This document shows, piece by piece, positions 19,202 to 31,232 of a stretch of DNA of 64,000 bases (the stretch's first letter is position 1; each line of letters begins with the position of its first letter). The notes below the pieces were generated by a model that was not told the DNA's origin, did no database searches, and was given only the letters and a program-made list of their open reading frames with translations. The stretch is from contig RPFO01000670.1 in the NCBI GenBank assembly GCA_009746045.1, positions 700,454 through 764,453 on the forward strand, read 5' to 3'. This DNA is from Mesostigma viride. Its lineage: Eukaryota; Streptophyta; Mesostigmatophyceae; Mesostigmatales; Mesostigmataceae. The position numbers were made by a program, and so were the translations under genes.

Positions 19202-20725
19202 TGGAACCCTGTTCTTTTATAACTTTGGCTATTCGCAGGGCTCGGCGACAGGTTAACGTTGTAAGTCCATTAAAACCTTACGATTACTAGATTGACACGG
19301 CTCACTGGCAAAACCCTTCTTTGACGTCGTTTGCAGTAAACTAAGTCCTTGCCTTCATTGTCAGGAAGACCTATGGATCCCAGCATCGTCGTATGAATCT
19401 AGCCAAGTGCTCTACTCCCGAGGAATCAATGCCTGCATGTGCGCGCGTCTATATTATATCTTTTTCCCGTTAGGGCGTGCATCATCATTAAAAACTTCCA
19501 ACAGCAAACTGAATAACATTCCAACCTTCTCCGAACAAACTCGCGGGTTTAGAAGCCACTTATGCTGGCCATAAACCTTGACGTTCGATAACCTTCACTC
19601 CCCTCGCGCCATGGCGAGTCGCGACCTCAAGGATTCCCTAAAAGCCAATGGTTGGTTCCAGCGACGCGGCTGTAGCACACGACACCGAGCTTGAGCCTGG
19701 CAAACGATGTGACCCCTTGCAAAGAGAGGCTGCCAAAGCTTGGCCCAGCCCTGGCCCAGCCGAAAAGCAGGGAAGAGCAATACGGATGTACGGCAGGTCT
19801 GCTAAAGACGCGCGTGATGCCTTACACAGGCGTTGCGCTGGTCTGCGACCGTACTGTGGAACCTTCCCCACTCCAACACGTTGACAGCGAGAATCTCGTG
19901 CTGGTGGCCAACGGTCACGCAGTTGGGAACTTGTGATCAACCTGCATGAGCCTGGGTTTGATGATTGTCAAAGACTGCCGTTTCTATGTTCGTAGGTCGC
20001 ATCCGATGGCAATAACAGTTGTCGCAACTTATCGAGGCGGGGGGATGAAATAATCAGTCCTATCACAGAATAATCAGTCCTATCACGGACCTGCGCATCG
20101 TGCACACGCCAGGTCGCACGACATTAATACGCATGGTAAAGCAAGCTTTTCTCTTGAAATCCACGCCGCGGTGACGTCGTACACGATTTAATTGCTGTCT
20201 TTCTTGTAACTGGCTTGGACGACGTTCCTGGAGGGTCAAGAACATTTAGTTCTTGATTTTAAGCGACATCTGATATCTCGGTAGTTCACTGCCGCCAGGT
20301 TCTTTTTGTATTGTCTTGTACGAAGGCAGACCTGGCCTAATATTTGGCGCGTGCAGATAAAGGCCGATTGATCATATTATTTCCTGGTTTAATTTTCTTG
20401 TCGCTCCTTGAAGCTAGGGGCGGCAAGTAGGATTACGCGCAGAAACTCTCCGTGAAATCTTAACCGACAAACCCTAGACATACACCCATAATTACCCACT
20501 GGCGGTTTTTAGCAGCAAGCCCTTGACAGGAAGGCATAGAATTAGCCACAACATCTTCTGAACTTTGTTACACAAACAACTTATTTCTAGAAGATATTGG
20601 CTCCTTCCCATTCAGACGTGAGGCTTTGTTTCCTCAGATGTTCATCAGTGCTAGTATGAAAAGGAATGTGTGTCTCTAATTACTAGTATGTACTTGTTCG
20701 TACTCCGACCAGGAAAAAGTTTTTG

Positions 20726-20727
<2 letters not shown>
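19202..20727. other. Intergenic; upstream region of the TMEM184-like gene
   Basis: Contains the presumed promoter of the minus-strand gene. No TATA element was picked with confidence. A 20-bp unit (AATAATCAGTCCTATCAC plus 2 bases) is tandemly duplicated at about 20050-20090. Short ORFs at 19640-19940 look random. Confidence 0.5.
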
Positions 20728-21467
<740 letters not shown>

Positions 21468-21554
21468 TCATATTCACTCAAACACACGAACACGCACACC
21501 GGTATCGGGAGCCGGCTGTTTAAGTTTGATCAGTATGCCTTTTGCCATGTGGAT

Positions 21555-22060
21555 CAATTAATGAATTACACACGGTCCCATTGGGGAGCCACGGAGGATT
21601 AAACCCTCCATTAATCCGGAATTGATGTGAACTGTGAATGTGCCTAAGGTTCTAACGGGTTCTTGGCTAGGGGGCAGGGCCCTGCATGTTTGGCACAATT
21701 GCGCCCGTGGCAGATGATGCGCTCCTTCCCTACCAAAGGAGGCTTGTTAGCCTCCACTACCTGATACCAGGTCAGCTTATCCTGCGTCTTTTCCCATATC
21801 ACTGATCGAGAGGCCTGCCTAGGCCAGCCCCCCATGTCTGCATGTAGTTGGGTACGGAAGGTGCAGTGGCCATTGCAGGCGTTTGGCTTTGGCCGGACCA
21901 CTCCTCGTGAAGATGCCGGCCAAGCAGAGCAGGCCGCGCTGGGGCCGTGGGGCGTGTCTACCTGGTTCGTGCGGGTTAAACGCCCTGCTGGCCAGTTGTA
22001 ATCTACGGTGCTTGATAGAGCTGATGAGTGGCATGTGCCAAGATACAAACGGAAAAGTTG
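21555..22060 (-). mobile_element. LINE C-like 3' fragment
   Basis: The minus strand encodes a decayed ORF2 C-terminus (KHRRLQLA, RTNQVDT, SVIWEKTQDKLTWYQVVEAN, KPPLVGKE), then a 3' UTR, a hairpin-like end (21585-21605, a variant of the C hairpin) and an ATTAA remnant. Divergent from LINE C and frameshifted. Confidence 0.7.
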
Positions 22061-22440
22061 GCGGGAAATCGGTCTACTATCGAAGACTGGGGCTCAAAAA
22101 TCAAGTTCGATATTTATCTTGAGTAGCGCAATCGACAGATCTCCGCGAGAGGATCCTGGATCATACCTTAGATACTGGAAAGTCCGTTTTCAGTTGAGTG
22201 ATAGTGGGCCTACAAGACAGGTGAAAATGGCTGTAAGCTGGGCCCTTAGCATCATTTGGCCAGACAGACCAAGTTGAACGTTCGGGGGTCCAAAAAAAAG
22301 TTTTGGTGGCACCTGCAATTGATAGATCTCGATGAGGGCACTCAGACTCTGATTGTCACATTCCAGGAATGGTCCATACTTGGACGACAGGGGCCAAAAA
22401 CCGATACTCCCACCGCAAAAAAATAATTAATTCGCCAGAA
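22061..22440. other. Unassigned, nothing recognised
   Basis: No ORF, repeat end or RNA signature was recognised between two LINE fragments. Confidence 0.5.
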
Positions 22441-23045
22441 TGTGCTTTGTTTTTCCCACGGTATACCGGTTTTCCGCCAACAGTTTCAAATCTTACTGTT
22501 GCACGTGCCTGGCATGTTTGACCTGAGAAATGGAGCGAAACATGCGAGTGACGGTGCCATCCAACCGGAAAGTCGATGCGTCCATGAGCGTCCACGTTTC
22601 CGCCCCGTTAGTGAGGACGGCCCGGAGGACGTGAGGACCTTGAGGAGGTCCTGCATCTCAAGCTGGCCCAGGGGCTTGCGCCACAGAGCTCAGTACAGCT
22701 ATGGAGAGTGGCCCGGGCTTGCTAGGCCTATCCTTGCCTCAATGTCGTCGGCAACTCTAGTAACTAGCGTAGGATGCTAGGTACCAACAGCGTGAACCAG
22801 TCCTGGTACTGTGCATCGACCGTGGAGCCATCGAGGAATGCAAGGTCCGGTGGGGGGGGCGCAAGCCCCACCGCCATCGGCCATCGCCTCTGTCTGATTC
22901 TTGAGCTGATTTCCAGGCCCAGGTGCCGCCCGGGCCTCTATCGCCAGGCAGTCCCACCATGGTCAGGTCGATCCCAATAAGGGTGGTGTGATCGGCATAG
23001 TTGATAATTCCGCTAATCGAGAGCCGACCGATCGTCTCCACCTTG
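22441..23045 (-). pseudogene. Decayed LINE RT fragment
   Basis: The minus strand retains INYADHTTLIGIDL (the YADD box with the second Asp changed to His), then a segment like VGLxxS-KTEAMA, and the post-RT region down to a NVxFRSISQV-like end near 22520. Several frames are involved. It is head-to-head with the C copy that follows. Confidence 0.7.
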
Positions 23046-24865
23046 ATCTGACATCATATTCCTTGTGGATATCCCTGGAGGTACATGTCAATGAGACAAA
23101 GTTCTGCAGTGCCGGTCAGAGATTAAGAAATCCATGTGACCCTCGAGATTGTCGCGTCGGTCTTCATGCCGCGCTCAATCCGGCAACACTCGTGGAAAAA
23201 CTCCGTCATCTTGAGGAAAATTCCGGGATATCTGCAACCGCATTCTGCTGTTGTCGCAACCGCCCCCAGCGGCCTGGCAACACAGTGTTCGCACGATGCT
23301 GTACAAGAACAAGGGGTCGCCCGCCGACCCCGGTAACTACAGAAGGGTGTGCATCCAAAGTCGGCCCCCCTCAAGCTTCTCATGCGGCTCATCCTGACCC
23401 GCCTGCGCACGGCCCTGGACGGCCACCTCAGCGAGACTCAGCACGGCTTCCGTCCAAGCCGCAACACAGTACAGGCGCTCTTCGCTACTCGCGCTGCCTT
23501 GTGAACTGCATCGCCTTCAGCCTGGTGAGTCCCCTCTGCACCTTGTGCTCACCAGTGGACTTCATCAAAGCCTTCGATTCGGCTTTCTGGCCTGCGCTGT
23601 GGGACATCCAGTCGCTCTGTTCCGGATCCCCCGCCCCCTTATCGCTGTCATCCGCAACCTGTATGAAGGGTCCACCACTTCGGTGCGCACTTCCTACGTA
23701 CGGGACCACGCCACTGGTCATGCCCTTTACAGAAGGGCGTGTGGCAGGGCTGCGTGCTGTCGCCCTACCTGTTCATTATTGTGGTCGAATACATACGTAA
23801 TGATTCAGGCGCGCAAGCGGTTTGCCCGCATTGTGGGTAGGGAACCAGGGGTGCAGGTCGACAACCGTTTCTGGCATGGCGGGGCGGAAACGCAGATCCG
23901 CCGGCTGGCGAACATCATCTATGCAGACGACACCACCCTCTTCGAGGGCACTGAGCACGTGCAGACGTCGGGCTTGACTGCCTGGCAATCGAGGCCCGTG
24001 CGGTGGGGCTTGAGGTTAGCAATAAGACAGAGGCTCTGGCGATTGGGCTCATTCAGCCACCGCCCGACCTCTTCGAACTTTCTCCTTGACGGCTCTCGAG
24101 TCCTGTATCGGGACTGCATGCGTCAAGCTGCTGGGCAGCCTACTCCCCAGCTGCGAGGCCGATGCATGTGGACCACCGTATCTCCCTCGCCTGGCACGCT
24201 CTACGACAATACCGGGCCCTGTGGCGCAAGCCCTTGGGCAAGATATAGAGAAACAGGACCTGTTTAAGGTCCTAGTCCTCCCTGTTCTTACGTCGGGGCC
24301 GAGACGTGGACCCTCACAGCCGACCAAGGTTGCCAGAAAGCTGGACTGCGCGGTCACCAACATGCTGCGATCCATTTTTCGTGTAGGATATACCCTGCGC
24401 TCATGTTTGCAATGAGGACCTGTACCTCGGCATGCCATATTATATCACAAGCACCAGCGGCGCCTGCAGCTAGTAGGGCACTTAGCTCGCACCAACCAGA
24501 TAGACACATCACGTTGCTGGTTGTCTCCTTGACATCACGTGGCCCCCCCGCGGGACGGCGCCCAGCTCAGCCTGGCCGGCACCTCCTTACGTGGGCCGGG
24601 CCACGTAATGCTCGACGCCGCAAGGCCCGCACCTTCAAAGAACAGCTAGTAGAGGACATGGGGGGACTAGGCCCGATCTCCGTGATTTGGAACAAGAATT
24701 ACAAGATGATGGACAAGGCCAAGTGGGCCCAGGTCATAGAGGACAACGAGCCCCCTCCCGTGGGGAAGCGCCCGCGTAGGCAAACACGCGGGAAGCACGC
24801 TAGACAGGACCCCTAGGGTAGAGAGCTTAGAAGAATAGAGTTGGCTTGATGTTGTAGATAGATTA

Positions 24866-25617
24866 TGTAACAGAATAAAATGGTGGCCTCTGCTCAACTA
24901 AATGCACAGATCTTTTACCTCCTGTCATTAAAGACAGAACGGACTTATCAAACCCCAAGAGACAGGGGAGATTCCTAGCACTCTCCAGGAATCGTAGAGG
25001 GTGGTCGTTTCCCATCTATAGAGGCCATTCCTACGAGACGGTACTTATTACGCGGTAGAGAGCGGTGATCCCCTTTTGGTCGGGCGTCTCTCTGCTTGTT
25101 CATACAGACACAAGACTTCCTGTCCATCGGATATGGCTGTCCAATAACAGGGCCTGAAGTGAGCATGTTTGGTTATTAGAAATAACTTCACATAATTGGG
25201 GGTATCCGCCTGATGGCTATGGTGACAAACAGGCAAAGCTTATGTCCCCGCCGACACAGAGGAGGATGTCCCCGCCGCCAACGCAATCCTACAGGTCTCA
25301 GCCAATCAGAACACAGATGAACCGGTAAGGTTCTCTCTCTGTATGCTTTACTACACCCCTAACTTACGAAAGATACTAACTGACATCAGTCAGATTACAC
25401 ATAGATTCCAAGGTACTGTCCCGTACCGTCCAGGGCCCAACACAAAGGACCATCAAAAGGGCACTCCGCATATAAGTCCCAAAAAGTCAAGTCAGGCCAG
25501 GAATCATAACACTTTGGCCGTACCGAAAGGACTCAGCCATTTACACTGAACGCTGAACTACAAGTTCGCGTCCACTTGGATGTAACAGTATACACACTGT
25601 CAGAAAATACTGTTACA
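24866..25617. mobile_element. Solo LTR, 752 bp, TSD GATTA
   Basis: It begins TGTAACAG and ends CTGTTACA (a perfect 8-bp terminal inverted repeat in TG...CA form), with the 5-bp direct repeat GATTA on both sides (24861-24865 and 25618-25622). There is no internal coding region, so it is an LTR left by recombination between two LTRs. The host site is the LINE C 3' UTR. The superfamily (Copia or Gypsy) cannot be told from the LTR alone. Confidence 0.85.
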
Positions 25618-25650
25618 GATTAGACCGGTAGGCCGATTGTGTGTCCGGGC

Positions 25651-26299
25651 CATCCATCCATCCATCCATCCATCCATCCATCCATCCATCCATCCATCCA
25701 TCCAATGATCCATCCATCCATCCATCCATCCATCCATCCATCCATCCATCCATCCATCCATCCATCCATCCATCCATCCATCCATCCATCCATCCATCCA
25801 TCCATCCATCCATCCATCCATCCATCCATCCATCCATCCATCCATCCATCCATCCATCCATCCATCCATCCATCCATCCATCCATCCATCCATCCATCCA
25901 TCCATCCATCCATCCATCCATCCACCCATCCATCCATCCATCCATCCATCCATCCATCCATCCATCCATCCATCCATCCATCCATCCATCCATCCATCCA
26001 TCCATCCATCCATCCATCCATCCATCCATCCATCCATCCATCCATCCATCCATCCATCCATCCATCCATCCATCCATCCATCCATCCATCCATCCATCCA
26101 TCCATCCATCCATCCATCCATCCATCCATCCATCCATCCATCCATCCATCCATCCATCCATCCATCCATCCATCCATCCATCCATCCATCCATCCATCCA
26201 TCCATCCATCCATCCATCCATCCATCCATCCATCCATCCATCCATCCATCCATCCATCCATCCATCCATCCATCCATCCATCCATCCATCCATCCATCA
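25651..26299. repeat. (CATC)n tetranucleotide array, about 650 bp
   Basis: Nearly pure CATC/ATCC repeats with two visible interruptions (AATGATCC near 25705 and ACCC near 25924). Flanks match the LINE C 3' UTR on both sides, where the reference copy has only a few CATC units. Confidence 0.97.
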
Positions 26300-26375
26300 G
26301 GGTTAATGCTCCGTGACTCCCCAACGGCCGGAGCACGAGTCTAATTAATTAATTAATTAATTAATTAATTAATCT

Positions 26376-26640
26376 TGAGGCCCATATTGATTAATTAATT
26401 AGACTCGTGCTCCCGTTGGGGTTGTGCCCATATGGCTGGCCCCAACTGACTCCTCAAGGACATTAAGGGGATCGATCGATAAATCAATTCATTTTAAACA
26501 CGTGCATGCACGAGTTCACGTTGGGGAGTTGACCACGGTCGAGCACCGTTCAAAGTGCTTGTAATCCCTGATCGAGTGTGTACAGCGGCCGGGCAGGGGG
26601 CAGAGACCCCCCCCCTTCCCTCATGCACAATCGGACCCGT
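26376..26640. other. LINE-end remnants
   Basis: A tail-to-tail partner starts with ATTAATTAGACTCGTGCTCCC (C hairpin, minus orientation, about 26393-26420). Degenerate end-like sequence follows (CACGAGTTCACGTTGGGGAG at about 26510). No gene. Confidence 0.5.
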
Positions 26641-26649
26641 CGAAACAAT

Positions 26650-27351
26650 CCGGCATCCCCTGTGGTGCTCACCTATGGCGCCGAGGCATGGACGCTCACG
26701 GACAAGATCGCCGCCAAGCTAGACGGCACGGAAACCAGGATGCTCCGTCAGGCCCTGAATGTAGGGTTTTCCACGCATAGGTCTTTAGAATCTTTGTACC
26801 AGGGCATGCCTCGCATTTCGGACGAGATTAGACAGCGTAGGATAGCATTCTTAGGACTGTCATCTTGCTCGCACCAGCCAGGTAGACACCGACCTCGGTC
26901 TGGCCGGCCCCCAGCGGCTTGGCCAGCCAGGGCGGCACATGAATGATATGATCCTGACCTGGCCTGGCCCCAAGGACATACCTAAGAAGGTAGGCAAACA
27001 TGTCATGACCTACCCACAGCAGTTGCTGGCCGACCTAGTGCTACCAGCCCCGTTTGAACATCGCATTCACTCCCTCTCTCCGAGAGTCTTGCTTGGACTG
27101 ATATGCAGAACAAGAAGAGGTGGAAGACGATTGTCCAGGCTCATACGCCAGCCCCTGTGGGCAAGCCGCCAAGCCCCCCCCCCCCCCCAAGAGGAAGGGG
27201 CGCTTTGCTGAGTAGAATATAGGGTTTTCTAGATTAGATTAGATTAGAGTTAGATTAGTTCGGTTTCGCGGCTTTGCCCACCTCCATCCATCCAGCAAGG
27301 GAATATGTGCCACATGATCTCCCCACGGAGTCATCTTATAATCTAATTTAA
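26650..27351 (+). mobile_element. B-family LINE 3' fragment, interrupted by piggyBac in its tail
   Basis: Encodes VLTYGAEAWTLTDKIAAKLD, TRMLRQALNVGFSTHRSLES, GMPRISDEIRQRRIAFLG and, with frameshifts, the C-terminus to about 27213. The 3' UTR, a slightly mutated hairpin (CTCCCCACGGAG, about 27318) and an ATTTAA tail follow. The tail is cut by the TTAA element at 27352 and resumes as TTAATTTAATTTAATA at 30356. Confidence 0.85.
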
Positions 27352-27663
27352 CCCCTAAACCGTCCTCGTGCCGATTTTCGACTGCGAGTTTTTCTCATGC
27401 CTCACATTCGGCATGAGTTTGTGCGCCCTGTAGGGATTTGGCGGGAAGGTTTTGGCGGGAACCAACTAGACCACCGAAAAAGATCTAGATTCACTCTATC
27501 CGTAGGACACTTGTCTGACCGTATTTGACCACCGTATCAGGGTGGAAACCCTGGTCAAAGTCAACAGGGTACCCTGGTGCATGCAGGTTTGGGCGGTAAA
27601 AAAAATTGACAAAAATGTACGAAAACGAAGGATGCGAAAAAAGGGGGGAGCGCGGACGTAGAC

Positions 27664-29193
27664 ATGGCGGACGAAATGCAGGCAGATATTATACGGACTT
27701 TCAAGGTAAAGAAGGGCATTTTCATGGCAGTGCCTGTGGAAAAATTCGGACTAGACTGGGCGATAGAGCAGTATGGGGAAAAACACAGCGAGGTACGTTT
27801 GCCGGGCAAGGTAGTGACAGTGAACAGGTCCGGAGATGGTGCACGGTGCTATTTCCCGGACGACAAGCTCACGTACCCATTCACCCGTGAGCAGATTTTC
27901 ATATATTCGTGCAGCTCAGATGAGTACGAAGCTCTAGTGAAAGAATGCGCAGCCAGGAAGGTCCCAACGGCAGGTAGCAGTGACGATGATAGCGAGCAGG
28001 GCCAGGATAGCGATTCTGACGCCGGCGAGGACGACGACGACAAATCCGAGGATATCGAGCTGCCCACACCGGTCAAGCGACGCGAGCCGGGGAAGCGCGC
28101 TGTCGGCAACCCGAAGAAGAACCCAGCCATCAGCCACGCCCCGAAAAGGCGCCGTCAGACCAAGGCGGCGGCCAGCGAGAGCGTTGTCTCGGACGCTTCC
28201 GATGACGACTTTGTTTACCAGAAGGGTGCGGAGGGTCCGGTGCCGAGCGGTGAGGCTGAGCTCGATGATTCGCTTTTTCCTAACGACACTCCTGCCACTG
28301 AGGAGCCAGCCGAGACTGTCTGGAAAACTGGTTTCGGCAAGCCAGGTGTGTTTCCTTTTCCCGATACTCCGGTGCTGTCGCCGATGACGGGTACCGCCTG
28401 CTATCAAAACCTTTCCCCTGCCCAGCTCAAGTTTGGGCCCCTCGGGCTGTTCTCCCTTTTCTGGTCCCAACGTGATGTCGTGGCCAAGATTGTCAAGGAG
28501 ACCAACGACTATGCTGAGCTCAAGGGGGCGGGCAAGCCAGGTGAGCGTGAGTGGCACCCCTTAACAATGCATGAGATGGGCAATTTTCTGGGTGGAGCAG
28601 GTGCTGTGCCAACTGTGCTGCGCGCAAGGCAGGAAGCACAAGCAAGACCTCGGTCATGTGCAAGCACTGTGACATCATTGGCGTTCTGCAGCAACAGCGA
28701 GCGGAACTGCTTCGGCCTCTTCCACTCCGGGCAGGTGGAGGGGCTGGACTTCAACGTGACGAAGCAGCGGGTATGGCAGCGCCTCTCCCAGCGTGGCGAA
28801 TGCGCCAAGAATTTCAAGGGCGCCACTACCACGAGGGGGGCAGCAGCCACCACCCAGAAGCTCTCAAGGGGGTGGCGCGGCGCCGCCATCTCAGGGCGGA
28901 GCATGTCCGCCTGGGATATAGTCCTACGGAGGCTGACTAAGAATACTAGCATTTGTTGCCTACGTGGCATGGCATTTGGCCTTTCCTGCCCGCGCTCATG
29001 CGCGCCGTGTATCACCATGGGCCGGCATGGTTTGAAGTGTGTGTTATTGTTTCATGGACCCACCTGTGCAAGTGTTATTTGGTTTCATGTTGTTAGCCTG
29101 GGTTATTGTTTCATGGTCCCACCTGTGCATGTGTTATTTGGTTTCATGTTGTTAGCCTGCATGGGTTATTGTTTCATGGTCATGTCTTATTAG
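27664..29193 (+). pseudogene. piggyBac transposase relic: N-terminus joined to the C-terminal Cys-rich domain
   Basis: Acidic and basic N-terminal regions (DDDSEQGQDSDSDAGEDDDD, basic KRRRQTK; residues ~100-180) lead into the start of the DDE_Tnp_1_7 domain: LKFGPLGLFSLFWSQRDVV, IVKETNDYA and EWHPLTMHEMGNFLGG (residues ~255-315). The frame then jumps directly to a C-terminal cysteine-rich zinc-binding domain, CCANCAARK...MCKHCD, in the +2 frame, and after a second shift FCSNSERNCFGLFH in the original frame (28640-28730). The catalytic DDD core is missing, so it cannot transpose itself. Residues after ~360 look like untranslated sequence that happens to be open. Confidence 0.82.
29048..29190. 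repeat. Tandem duplication of about 60-70 bp in the piggyBac 3' region
   Basis: The segment TTGTTTCATGG...CCACCTGTGCA-GTGTTATTTGGTTTCATG, ending in TTGTTAGCCTG, occurs twice in a row, with the start of a third copy. Confidence 0.8.
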
Positions 29194-29467
29194 CTTTCAT
29201 GTTTATGCATAACTTGTGCAGTTTGAAAAAATGCTCCGTGATGGTCACAGTGCCACCTATTTCTAGTTGGCAATTTTCAGTGTTACTGCATGCATGGTCC
29301 CTTGGTCACTAATTTATCTAGGAGTGCTGGGATGTTTTGACTTTGTGTGCAAGGTCCATCATGCATGTAAAAATAAGTACCACAGTATCAGCGGGTCTGC
29401 AAGCATTTACGCTTATTGTGGCATATATTTGTGCCACATAGGCTGGAATAAACATGTAATCATGCAT

Positions 29468-29514
29468 TAATTAATTAATTAATTAATAGACACGTGACTG
29501 CGTCACGTGAGCAT
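29468..29514 (-). mobile_element. 47-bp hairpin-plus-tail insertion with 17-bp TSD
   Basis: The insert consists only of a perfect hairpin (CACGTGAC-TGC-GTCACGTG, about 29491-29509) and an ATTAA-repeat tail. It is flanked by the 17-bp direct repeat AACATGTAATCATGCAT at 29451-29467 and 29515-29531. The same insert type is at 33770. It looks like the extreme 3' end of a LINE-like element. Confidence 0.85.
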
Positions 29515-29536
29515 AACATGTAATCATGCATGTTTC

Positions 29537-30035
29537 ATGCTTACCGATCATTTCCATGTTCAAAACTGCACTAGGATGTTTATTCTAGCCCCCCCCAAAC
29601 TGGTGACTCAAAATAGTCACCAGCTATTTTTAGCATTATCTTGTGGGTCCCTGGGTGAAACAAGACATGTAAGTGTTTGGATGTAGTGCTTGGGTACAGT
29701 TGCAGTCCCCCCTGAAATACTAGGGTGAAATCCAAGGTATACTACGTGCTCCATCATGCATGATAAGGTTGTGAACCCCGTACTCGCGGCCCGCGCGTAG
29801 TCGTCTCCAATCATATCCGGCAGGGACCTGCAGTGGTTATGGCAGGTATTGGTGGCACACAGGTTGGAATAAGTGTTAGCATGCATGTTTGCCCATACTC
29901 CATGCTTACCTATCGTTTCCATGTTCAAAACTGCACTAGGATGCCTATTTTAGCCCCCCAAAAACTCGCGACTCAAAATAGTCACCAGTTATTTTTAGCA
30001 CCAGCTGATGGGTCCCTGGGGGAGTTACAATTTTT
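29537..30035. repeat. Direct repeat pair inside piggyBac
   Basis: About 130 bp starting CATGCTTACCGATC (29537) recurs at about 29900 (CATGCTTACCTATC). Both include GTTCAAAACTGCACTAGGAT and the palindrome GACTCAAAATAGTCACCAG. The internal duplication is about 85-90% identical by eye. Confidence 0.75.
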
Positions 30036-30359
30036 AGTGTTTGTATCCCATCCTAACTAAAAAATCTATCTACAAAACCAACCCCAGGGTCAACTCATTG
30101 AGGAAAGGGGTCTATCATCCATTATAAGGGTGTCACCGCGCACACTCACCGTACCCCCCTGAGGGGGGGGCTATTTATAGAGCAGGGGGGGCTAGCACTG
30201 GGACCACCCACTATACCCCCAGGTGGGCCCTAATATGGTTATGCTTGGTTCCTATAGTATGGTCTAGAAAAAATAATTAGGCTGAATGGGGGCACCTGTG
30301 GCATACTGTGCAACTCGTGACTCATTTTAGTCACGAGTCAAAGACGGTTGAGGGGTTAA

Positions 30360-30496
30360 TTTAATTTAATAGCTGTGGGTGCAATAAGGCTTCGTCAGGA
30401 ATAGTTGTCTCGCTTAATAAAGCCTGGACATAGCAAAAGGGCTCCACTTATCAGCCATGGAATTCATAGGTGCTCCATTACTTCTCCCAACAGAGT
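30360..30496 (+). mobile_element. LINE tail and B-like end remnants
   Basis: The resumed B tail (TTAATTTAATTTAATA), then unique sequence, then a second 3' end with a mutated hairpin (CTCCCAACAGAG at about 30486) whose tail abuts the next A element tail-to-tail. Confidence 0.6.
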
Positions 30497-31232
30497 CCAT
30501 TAATTAATTAGGAACATAACTCTGTTGGGAGTAAATGTAGCACATATCCCAGTCTGAGAAGGGGCATATGGCTTTTAATACATTCCAAGCTACTACTTCC
30601 TGCAAGGGTGGGGATGTAAACGACACTTGCTCCGTTGCTCGAGGCGCACCAGGGCACCTGCACCCCCATGATCTATCAAGCTATATTTCTGGCCTGCGCT
30701 GGTTGTCTCTTTGATATACCCAGCGAAGGGGGAGCCTGTCATGGTGGGGGAAGATCAACGTGGCTATACAAAAGCTAGGCATGGCTTCTCATCAGAGAGT
30801 GACTCTCTGTATAGTAGGCAGGGCTGAGCTAATTCTTAATGCAGCATCCATGGGGGGTCCATTATATAGGCAGGGCGTGGCTAAATTCTTTAATGCATCA
30901 TCCATGGCCAGGGCGCACATGCGCTGGGGCCGCGTGGTAGGCTAAGCCTTACTATCTACACTACTGCTATATTCCCTAGACTGGGGGTGCAGTGCCAAGG
31001 CTTGTGGTCGACGTGGATGACGTCCCCCCTCCAGTATACCGGTTTCCCCCCTGCGCTTCGCCGTATCTGGAGGTAGGTCGGCCATAGCTCGCGTCGCCGT
31101 TGTTGCTGGGCCAGGGTCAGGTCGTCGTCCAGCGTGAAGTGAGTCCTCGAGAGCTTCTTGCGGTTTAAGAAACAACACCTTGTCCGCCACTGATGTACTT
31201 AAAGGGTGAGGAGCATGGGTGCCGGGCCAGCC

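Larger units (their letters stand above)
23195..26375 (+). mobile_element. LINE C, second copy, interrupted by a solo LTR and a (CATC)n expansion
   Basis: A plus-strand relative of LINE C starting in the RT domain (NRPQRPGNTVFARCC region at 23270, broken by frameshifts). It retains VDFIKAFDSAFWPALWDI (23565), YADDTTLFEGTEHVQT (about 23920), VARKLDCAVTNMLRSIFRVG (about 24330) and the C-terminus FKEQLVEDMGG and DKAKWAQVIEDNEPPPVGKR ending at 24816. Its 3' UTR is split after GATTA (24861-24865) by a 752-bp solo LTR, resumes GATTAGACCGGTAGG at 25618, carries the hugely expanded CATC run, and ends in the C hairpin (about 26306-26335) and the tail (26341-26373). An inactive relic. Confidence 0.88.
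27352..30355 (+). mobile_element. piggyBac-superfamily element, internally deleted
   Basis: Flanked by TTAA on both sides (27348-27351 and 30356-30359). Termini are CCCCTAAACCGTC and the inverted CCCCTCAACCGTC (12 of 13 match). A TTAA target duplication and CCC-starting ends are diagnostic of piggyBac. Subterminal palindromes are present, e.g. ACTCGTGACT...AGTCACGAGT near 30312-30338. It carries a transposase relic (27664-28740). The 3' part is non-coding, with internal duplications (29048/29110 and 29537/29900) and a 47-bp hairpin insertion at 29468. Confidence 0.88.

Noticed and set aside
25600-26336. Frames encoding MDGW or HPSI repeats
   Set aside because: Translation of (CATC)n; not a gene.
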